A program made the position numbers and the translations under genes. Positions 58,985-64,000 of a DNA stretch of 64,000 nucleotides are shown in pieces (position 1 is the stretch's first letter; each line of letters opens with the position of its first letter). A model generated the notes under the pieces. That model ran no database searches. It saw nothing but the letters and a program-made list of their open reading frames with translations, and was not told the DNA's origin. Origin of the DNA: VXYK01 sp965221585. GTDB taxonomy: Bacteria > Actinomycetota > Acidimicrobiia > Acidimicrobiales > Aldehydirespiratoraceae. Location of the stretch: assembly GCA_965221585.1 (NCBI GenBank), contig OZ244898.1, positions 806,001-870,000 on the forward strand, written 5' to 3'.

Positions 58985-59734
58985 ATGGCTGACCGAACCG
59001 GTATCGAATGGACTGAGACAACCTGGAACCCGACGACCGGCTGCGATCAGACCTCACCGGGATGCGACAACTGTTACGCGCTCACGTTGGCGAAGCGGCT
59101 CAAGGCAATGGGCAACCCGAAGTACCAGAATGACGGTGACCCCAAGTCCAGCGGTCCTGGTTTCAGGTTGACGCTGCACGACGACGTGCTTGAACTTCCC
59201 TACCGTTGGAGAGCACCACGCATTGTTTTCGTGAACTCGATGAGTGACCTGTTCCATCCCGAGGTTCCGTTGGAGTTCATTCAGCGGGTCTTCAGGGTCA
59301 TGGCTGAAACCCCTCAACACACGTACCAAGTGCTCACGAAGCGGTCTAAGCGCTTGGCGTCGTTGGCCGGCAAGTTGGACTGGCCTTCCAACGTCTGGAT
59401 GGGCGTTAGCGTCGAGTCGTCACGTTACGCCTTTCGGATCGACCACCTCCGCTCCGTGAACGCTGCAGTGCGGTTCGTCAGCGCCGAACCCCTCCTGGGG
59501 CCGCTCCCCGAACTTGACCTCTCCGGGATCGGGTGGTTGATCGCCGGCGGTGAGAGCGGCCACGGAGCCCGGCCGATGAAAGAGGAATGGGCCCGCGACC
59601 TACGCGACCAATGTGTTGTTGAAGGTGTTGCCTTCTTCTTCAAACAATGGGGCGGCCGAACCCCCAAAGCCAACGGCCGCGAGCTGGACGGCAGCCTCTA
59701 CGATGAGATGCCCCTCACCGAGATCGCTGTGTAG
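58985..59734 (+). CDS. Three-Cys-motif (DUF5131, phage Gp37/Gp68-like) protein
   Basis: 249 aa. The signature lies near the N terminus: GIEWTETTWNPTTGC with Cys20, then PGCDNCY with Cys27 and Cys30 (C-x6-C-x2-C), a likely metal or Fe-S site. Then FVNSMSDLFHPEVP, VLTKRSKRL, NVWMGVSVES and GESGHGARPM, all family hallmarks, ending FFFKQWGGRTPKANGREL. The family is radical-SAM-like in appearance and of unknown reaction; members occur in phages and mobile islands. ATG 58985 has GGAGGGA about 8 nt upstream. The stop shares a base with the next start. Confidence 0.85.
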   Translation: MADRTGIEWTETTWNPTTGCDQTSPGCDNCYALTLAKRLKAMGNPKYQNDGDPKSSGPGFRLTLHDDVLELPYRWRAPRIVFVNSMSDLFHPEVPLEFIQRVFRVMAETPQHTYQVLTKRSKRLASLAGKLDWPSNVWMGVSVESSRYAFRIDHLRSVNAAVRFVSAEPLLGPLPELDLSGIGWLIAGGESGHGARPMKEEWARDLRDQCVVEGVAFFFKQWGGRTPKANGRELDGSLYDEMPLTEIAV

Positions 59735-60708
59735 TGGTTCGCACGTGGGGATACTGGACAGTTGGCAAACTCGATATTTTGCGGGCGTATCTTGACGCTT
59801 TCACTACCGCCACCAAACACCGGGTGACTGATCGGATCTACCTCGATCTCTTCGCTGGCGGATTGGACAACCGCGAGCGGATGACGGACGAACCGATCGA
59901 AAGCTCGGCACAGATCGCGGCATCGATCGATGCACCAGAGTTCTCCGTATTGAGGTTCTTTGAGATTGAAGGCAAGGCTCAAAGGCTTGAGTCATCATTG
60001 TTGGAGTCATATCCGGGGCGAGACATCAAGGTGTATGGAGGCGACTGTAACGAACTGGTTCCCAGGGCACTGGAAGAACTTAAAGCTAAGGCGTGGGCCC
60101 CAACGTTTGCTTTTGTGGACCCGAACGGCATGGAAGCGGAGTGGCGCACCCTGGAGGCCCTCGCGAACTTCCGCCGAAATCAGAAGACGAAGGTTGAGTT
60201 GTTCCTCCTCTTTGCTGCGCCGCAGTTCATCCGGCTCCTACCAAAGGACGGCAGTGGGGTCAGGCCGGAAGATGAGAAGAAGATCGACTCACTGTTCGGG
60301 ACTCATGACTGGTGGCACATCTATACCGCCCGTCTCGCGAATGAAATCGAACCTGGTGAGGCGCGCGACGAGTACTTGAATCTCATGCGGTGGCGTATCG
60401 AGCAGGTACTCGGATATGAGTGGACGCATCCACTCGCGATCCATAACGTCGACGGTGCTGAGATCTACTCAATGATCTTCGTGACAGATCACCAAGCGGG
60501 AACAAGTATCATGAGCGGGATCTATGCGAGCGCAGCGGCAAAGTTCCCAGCCATGCGCGAAAACGCGAGACGTATGCGGAATCGGGCTCGCGAGGCTGAA
60601 CTTGGCGTGATGAGCCTCTTCGACGAAGACGAATCACTCGGAGGCCCGCCAAAACTTGGTGAACAATTCTACGAACACGAACCTCCGGCGCGACCGTGGT
60701 TTCTTTAG
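59734..60708 (+). CDS. tcmP: Three-Cys-motif partner protein TcmP (methyltransferase fold)
   Basis: 324 aa. TcmP proteins are defined by their fixed pairing with the three-Cys-motif protein, as here. An N-terminal WGYWTVGKLDILRAYLDAF leads to a Rossmann methyltransferase-like core: YLDLFAGGLDN (SAM loop), VYGGDCNELVP (acidic strand-2 region) and FAFVDPNGMEAEW (D-P-x-G, where DNA/RNA methylases have DPPY). The C-terminal ~70 residues are helical and Arg/Glu-rich. GTG 59734 overlaps the previous stop by one base. The target is unknown. A nucleic acid or nucleotide substrate is my inference. Confidence 0.82.
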   Translation: MVRTWGYWTVGKLDILRAYLDAFTTATKHRVTDRIYLDLFAGGLDNRERMTDEPIESSAQIAASIDAPEFSVLRFFEIEGKAQRLESSLLESYPGRDIKVYGGDCNELVPRALEELKAKAWAPTFAFVDPNGMEAEWRTLEALANFRRNQKTKVELFLLFAAPQFIRLLPKDGSGVRPEDEKKIDSLFGTHDWWHIYTARLANEIEPGEARDEYLNLMRWRIEQVLGYEWTHPLAIHNVDGAEIYSMIFVTDHQAGTSIMSGIYASAAAKFPAMRENARRMRNRAREAELGVMSLFDEDESLGGPPKLGEQFYEHEPPARPWFL

Positions 60709-60763
60709 GGGACCTAACGTCGCTGTGGCCCGCTTGCCTGGCCCATGAGGGAGGGGACCGCGC

Positions 60764-61351
60764 GTGCAGGAAGACGTACTTGAGCAGATCGTTGATGACT
60801 ATCTGCAGCACCTTGGTTACTTCACACAGCACAACATCAGGTTCCGCCCCCGACATGATCACCCGGACTACGACTCGCAGCAGGATTCAGTCCGCTCCGA
60901 TGTGGATGTCGTCGGGATCAATCCACAGAAGCGGGGGTTGGATCGCGTGATGGTGGTGAGTTGTAAGTCTTGGCAGTCAGGGTTCGACGCGACCAGTCGA
61001 CTCGCTCAGATGAAGGGCGAGAAGAAGAACCCCAAACGGGAGACTTGGCGGCATCACCGTGAGTTGTGGGTCCCGAAATGGAGCGAGGCGTTCCGAGCCG
61101 CGATCAAGGACTGCACCGGTAGGGGAGCGTTCAGTTACCGCATTGCCGTGACTCGACTCAGGGGAGAAACCTCAGATTGGGGTCGTGATTCGAACATCGC
61201 GGAGAACTTGCCGGGTTGTTCAATCGGATTTCTCACGCTCGAAGAGATGTGGCGGGATTTGGTCGCTGGTCTTGGCACTACACCCGCTAGTAGCGAGATT
61301 GGTCGTTTGGCGCAACTGTTGAAAGCCGCTGGTCTAGCGGGAAATGAGTAG
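60764..61351 (+). CDS. PD-(D/E)xK-like protein, probable nuclease relative
   Basis: 195 aa. An N-terminal helix (VLEQIVDDYLQHLGYFTQ) resembles restriction-endonuclease-like folds. The core RSDVDVVGI (Asp46/Asp48), then MVVSCKSWQSGF with Lys68, matches the D...(E/D)xK plan, but the acidic position is Ser66-Cys67-Lys68. So catalysis may use a displaced acid or be lost. GRGAFSYRIAVTRLRGE and LTLEEMWRDLVAGL complete the fold. GTG 60764 follows GGGAGGGGACC. It lies 55 bp after tcmP and overlaps the next gene by 8 bp, so it belongs to the same transcript. Confidence 0.65.
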   Translation: MQEDVLEQIVDDYLQHLGYFTQHNIRFRPRHDHPDYDSQQDSVRSDVDVVGINPQKRGLDRVMVVSCKSWQSGFDATSRLAQMKGEKKNPKRETWRHHRELWVPKWSEAFRAAIKDCTGRGAFSYRIAVTRLRGETSDWGRDSNIAENLPGCSIGFLTLEEMWRDLVAGLGTTPASSEIGRLAQLLKAAGLAGNE

Positions 61352-61970
61352 TGATATGCGCATTATTGTCTTTGGAGCGACCGGAAAAACTGGTGTGAAG
61401 ACTTGGCGCAAGGCGCTGCAGCAAGGGCATCAGGTAACAGCTTTCGGCCGTTCGGTGGACCGGCTCTCCGAGGCTGCGCCCGAATTGCACACCTTCAAGG
61501 GCGACGTCTTGGATTTGAGTGACGTCACCGAAGCCGTAGCTGGCCACGACGCGGTCATCGTTTGTATCGGAAGTACCAACCTGAAAGACACGACGACGCT
61601 GTCTTCAGGCACCAAGAACATCGTTGATGCCATGGTTCAACACGAGATCGAACGCCTCGTCGTCATCTCCACTGCTGGGGTCGGCGAGAGTTGGAAGCAG
61701 ATTTCGCTGATGGCTCGCGTCCTGTTCAGAACCTTGCTCCGCAACGTCTTCGCCGACCATCAGGCGCAAGAAGCGATCGTTCGCCAAAGTGCGTTGGATT
61801 GGACCATCGTTCGCGCGGCTGTGCTCAACGATCGTCCCGCAACCGGATACGCGGCAAGCAACAGCAGTCCAGCGAAGCGGATCAGCCGCGAAGACCTTGC
61901 AGACTTCCTTGTCGACCAGGTGAGCGACTCCGCATACAGTCGCCGAGCGATCTCCGTGGCAAGTTCCTGA
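61344..61970 (+). CDS. NAD(P)-binding atypical SDR (NmrA/biliverdin-reductase-B-like)
   Basis: A 208-aa Rossmann protein. IIVFGATGKTGVKTWRKAL is the G-x-x-G-x-x-G cofactor loop of atypical SDRs, followed by FKGDVLDLSDV, VIVCIGSTN, RLVVISTAGVG and DWTIVRAAVLND. There is no Tyr-x-x-x-Lys, so it may be a redox sensor or reductase of the NAD(P)H-binding (NmrA-like) type. Its ATG lies 8 bp inside the end of the nuclease-like gene, hence coupled translation. It might be a passenger rather than part of the defence-like cassette. Confidence 0.83.
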   Translation: MSSDMRIIVFGATGKTGVKTWRKALQQGHQVTAFGRSVDRLSEAAPELHTFKGDVLDLSDVTEAVAGHDAVIVCIGSTNLKDTTTLSSGTKNIVDAMVQHEIERLVVISTAGVGESWKQISLMARVLFRTLLRNVFADHQAQEAIVRQSALDWTIVRAAVLNDRPATGYAASNSSPAKRISREDLADFLVDQVSDSAYSRRAISVASS

Positions 61971-62039
61971 CCTCGGATCCCGCCCATTTGACCAACGGCG
62001 GTTTGGTGTTGGGGGGCTGTGGTGGGGCACCATCGGGGG

Positions 62040-63143
62040 ATGGAATTTGCGATGTTTTACGAGATCCCGGTTGCTCGGCCCTGGACACCGGGCAAGGAGC
62101 ATCAGGCGTACAAGGACGTGGTCGAGCAGGTGAAGCTCGGGGACCGGCTCGGGTTCCACTCGGTGTGGACGGTCGAGCACCACTTCCTCGAGGAGTTCTC
62201 ACACTGCTCCAACCCGGAGGTCCTGTACGGCCATCTCGCTGCGGTCACCAACAACATCCGGCTCGGCTACGGCGTGCGACTCATGCCCCAGCCATACAAC
62301 CACCCGATTCGCACCGCCGAATCAGTGGCGGTGCTCGACCTGCTCTCCAACGGGCGGGTCGAGTTCGGCACCGGCCGGTCGGCTACCCGTGCCGAACTCG
62401 AGGGTTTCGGGATACACCCCAACGACACCCGATCGATGTGGCAGGAAGCGCTCACCATGACGCTCGGTGCCATGACCAACGACGAGTTCAGCTTCGACGG
62501 CGAGTACTGGCAGATGCCCACGCGCCGTGTGTTGCCCAAGCCGCTGCAAGACCCGCATCCGCCGGTTTGGGCGGCGACCAGTTCCGACGGTGGACACCGA
62601 CTCATGGGCGAGCTCGGCCTCGGGCTCCTGTCCTTCTCAGTGGGTACACCGCCTGAGGAGCTCGGCCGTCGGATCGGGATCTACCGGGAGGGAATCGAGG
62701 CCTGCACCGAACCGGTCGGCAGGTTCATCAACAACCGTGCTGCGAGTTTCACGATGGTGAACGTCGCCGAGACGAACCAGCAGGCGGTCGAGCAAGCGGG
62801 GCCCTCTTTCGAGTGGTACCCCAAGCACGGCGCGCACCTCATCGGCTCGGTGGCTCAGTGGCTGCGCCAGATGGAAGAGGAGCTCGGCACCTACGACTAT
62901 CTCGGGTCGACCGCGGACCATGTCGAGGACGGTTCGATCGAACACCTCACCATGGACTACCTGCTCGACACCAACGCCTGCGTTTGCGGGGACCCGGACC
63001 GGGCCATCGAGATGTTCCGTGCCTACGAGGCCACCGGCTGCGACGTGGTGTTCTGCCTCTTCAACCCCTACGACGTCGCCCACAAGGATGTCATGCAGAC
63101 CATCGAGCTGATGGGTGAACACGTCATCCCCGCGTTCAAGTAG
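62040..63143 (+). CDS. Luciferase-like (LLM class) flavin-dependent oxidoreductase
   Basis: A 367-aa TIM-barrel oxidoreductase using FMN or F420. MEFAMFYEIPVARP, FHSVWTVEHHFLEEFSH, RLGYGVRLMPQPYNHPIRTAE, LSNGRVEFGTGRSATRAEL and PVWAATSSDGGHRLMGELGLG are typical LLM blocks. Actinobacterial members are monooxygenases of long-chain ketones, sulfonates or terpenoids, or F420 enzymes; this one cannot be narrowed. I chose ATG 62040 (MEFAMFY...) over an in-frame codon 21 bp upstream; GGGGG immediately precedes it. It converges with the sulfotransferase gene. Confidence 0.88.
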   Translation: MEFAMFYEIPVARPWTPGKEHQAYKDVVEQVKLGDRLGFHSVWTVEHHFLEEFSHCSNPEVLYGHLAAVTNNIRLGYGVRLMPQPYNHPIRTAESVAVLDLLSNGRVEFGTGRSATRAELEGFGIHPNDTRSMWQEALTMTLGAMTNDEFSFDGEYWQMPTRRVLPKPLQDPHPPVWAATSSDGGHRLMGELGLGLLSFSVGTPPEELGRRIGIYREGIEACTEPVGRFINNRAASFTMVNVAETNQQAVEQAGPSFEWYPKHGAHLIGSVAQWLRQMEEELGTYDYLGSTADHVEDGSIEHLTMDYLLDTNACVCGDPDRAIEMFRAYEATGCDVVFCLFNPYDVAHKDVMQTIELMGEHVIPAFK

Positions 63144-63152
63144 CAGCGGCGC

Positions 63153-64000
63153 TCAGAGGTCGTAGGTGTCGCGGTAGTCGGTGAATTGTTCGTTCAGGGC
63201 ATCTCGGTTCAAACCGAAGTCCTCGAAGGTGTAGCTGTGCTGGCCGTACTTGTGTTGGCGGTGCTCGGCTGCATGGGCGGCCAGCGATGCCTCGAAGGCT
63301 CTGTCCATGGGTTCGCCAAGGTCGCGATAGATGCCTCGTACGGCGCCGACGGGATCGCTAACGAGTTGGCGGTAGGCGACATCGATGAACCGGTCGTCGC
63401 CCAGGGCAGCTCTGGCTGCACTGGTGCGTTCGATCATCTCGGTCAGGATCCGTGTCCACAACCGTCCCTCGAAGGTTGACCAGTCGGCGTCGCTGAATGT
63501 GCCGCTGAGCGACGCGGTGATGCTGGCGGTCGAGGCGATACAGGTTGCGGGGTCGCGGTGGGTCCAGATGAAACGGGCATCGGGGTAGAGCTCAGCGATC
63601 GTTGGGACGGCTAGGGCATGGTGCGGCGTTTTCAGCTGCCAACGACCCGGCACGCCCGATTGGAGTAGCTGCAGCACGCGCTGGTGGTACCGATATGTCG
63701 CGGTGTGGTCCCGCTCGAGAATCCATTCGGCGTACGACTCGATGTTGAACATGGCGTTGTACTGCAGGCTCACGAAGTCGTGCCCCATGAGGGTCACGCA
63801 TTCGATCGGCATGTTGGGCGGGTCGTGGTGCATCGCCTTGAAATCGGGGATTAGCAGGTGCAGGAAGTCTTCCGCTTCAGCTTCGATCGCAGCTAGCAGG
63901 CGTGGATCGTTGTGATAGGTAGCGGCTTGGGGCGGCGGCACGGGATGTGCTGACTCCCAGGAGAGGAGGCTGCGGTTGGTCGGGTCGACCGACAGGAGTT
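63153..64000 (-). CDS. Sulfotransferase family protein (runs off right edge)
   Basis: The C-terminal ~280 residues are in the window; the frame continues open to base 64000. The PAPS 3'-phosphate motif region is LYPDARFIWTHRDPATCIAST, preceded by GRWQLKTPHHALAVPTIAELYP. At the edge the sequence LLSVDPTNRSLLSWESAHPV is the conserved stretch of bacterial sulfotransferase-3-type enzymes that precedes the domain's middle. They move sulfate from PAPS to hydroxyl groups of lipids or small molecules. The N-terminal 5'-phosphosulfate loop lies outside the window. Confidence 0.85.
   Translation of the reverse strand, partial: LLSVDPTNRSLLSWESAHPVPPPQAATYHNDPRLLAAIEAEAEDFLHLLIPDFKAMHHDPPNMPIECVTLMGHDFVSLQYNAMFNIESYAEWILERDHTATYRYHQRVLQLLQSGVPGRWQLKTPHHALAVPTIAELYPDARFIWTHRDPATCIASTASITASLSGTFSDADWSTFEGRLWTRILTEMIERTSAARAALGDDRFIDVAYRQLVSDPVGAVRGIYRDLGEPMDRAFEASLAAHAAEHRQHKYGQHSYTFEDFGLNRDALNEQFTDYRDTYDL

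Noticed and set aside
58979..61351. Prophage, because DUF5131 proteins are often labelled phage Gp37/Gp68
   Set aside because: No integrase, capsid, portal, terminase or lysis genes lie nearby. The flanks are ordinary metabolic genes, so only a small cassette is supported.
1..64000. CRISPR array, rRNA operon, insertion sequence or replication origin
   Set aside because: No spaced repeat series, rRNA segment, transposase with terminal repeats, or DnaA-box cluster was seen on either strand. The only tandem repeat is the 14-bp pair at 7481.

Overview
The window is 64 kb of high-GC (roughly 63-66 %) bacterial chromosome with dense, often overlapping genes. The organism is most likely an actinobacterium of the Acidimicrobiia type. 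The reasons are an actinobacterial-style SerC, many GTG/TTG starts, a short SerA, and a very large complement of acyl-CoA enzymes: five AMP-forming acyl-CoA ligases plus one broken copy, four enoyl-CoA hydratase-like proteins, two acyl-CoA dehydrogenases plus one remnant, and two family III CoA-transferases. This is inference; no 16S rRNA or species marker is present.

Layout. 1-11.2 kb: a partial acyl-CoA ligase divergent from galM; an alpha/beta hydrolase, acyl-CoA-dehydrogenase-fold flavoprotein and NicX-like iron dioxygenase set facing a glutamine-synthetase-like ligase; a second acyl-CoA dehydrogenase; a DUF6159-type membrane protein; and a small protein/acyl-CoA ligase/enoyl-CoA hydratase operon. 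11.3-14.8 kb: a two-gene accessory module made of a Fic protein whose start codon sits in an inverted repeat, and a DUF262-HNH-AlbA_2 fusion; this is a candidate defence or stress module. 15.0-19.8 kb: a CoA-transferase, a carboxyltransferase, a PhyH dioxygenase and an aldo/keto reductase. 19.8-27.7 kb: housekeeping amino-acid genes (serC, a class I aminotransferase, serA, leuD, leuC) with an S9 peptidase. 27.8-32.2 kb: acyl-CoA ligase, greA, and a flavin monooxygenase/SDR pair.

32.2-36.0 kb: a branched-chain amino-acid operon, leuB-ilvE-cimA, preceded by a textbook attenuator: a 12-codon leader peptide carrying Leu, Val, Ile and Ile codons, followed by two hairpins, the second an intrinsic terminator. 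With leuCD nearby this makes a citramalate route to isoleucine. 36.1-41.3 kb: a tandem CoA-transferase, an unknown protein, gltX, a YdcF-like protein, tRNA-Gln and tRNA-Glu.

41.3-52.8 kb is accessory. It begins directly after tRNA-Glu with a truncated, frameshifted copy of an acyl-CoA ligase 3' end, then a RES/Xre toxin-antitoxin pair, then the intact ligase. A nine-gene minus-strand operon follows in which nearly every junction is an ATGA-type overlap. It encodes two ligases, two hydratases, a hot-dog dehydratase, a VOC protein, a dimeric-barrel protein, an internally duplicated protein of unknown function and a GntR regulator. Its upstream end holds an acyl-CoA dehydrogenase remnant and a TGTATACA palindrome, beyond which a divergent hydratase starts.

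52.8-58.8 kb carries SDRs, a TauD-type dioxygenase, an NTF2-like protein, an MFS transporter and a Baeyer-Villiger-type monooxygenase. 59.0-62.0 kb carries a second defence-like cassette: a three-Cys-motif (DUF5131) protein, its methyltransferase-fold partner TcmP, and a PD-(D/E)xK-like protein lacking the usual acidic residue, coupled to an NAD(P)-binding protein. The window ends with a luciferase-like oxidoreductase and a sulfotransferase that runs off the edge. The best candidates for something undescribed are the Fic/DUF262-HNH-AlbA_2 module, the three-Cys/TcmP/nuclease cassette, and the unknown catabolic operon with its duplicated protein.
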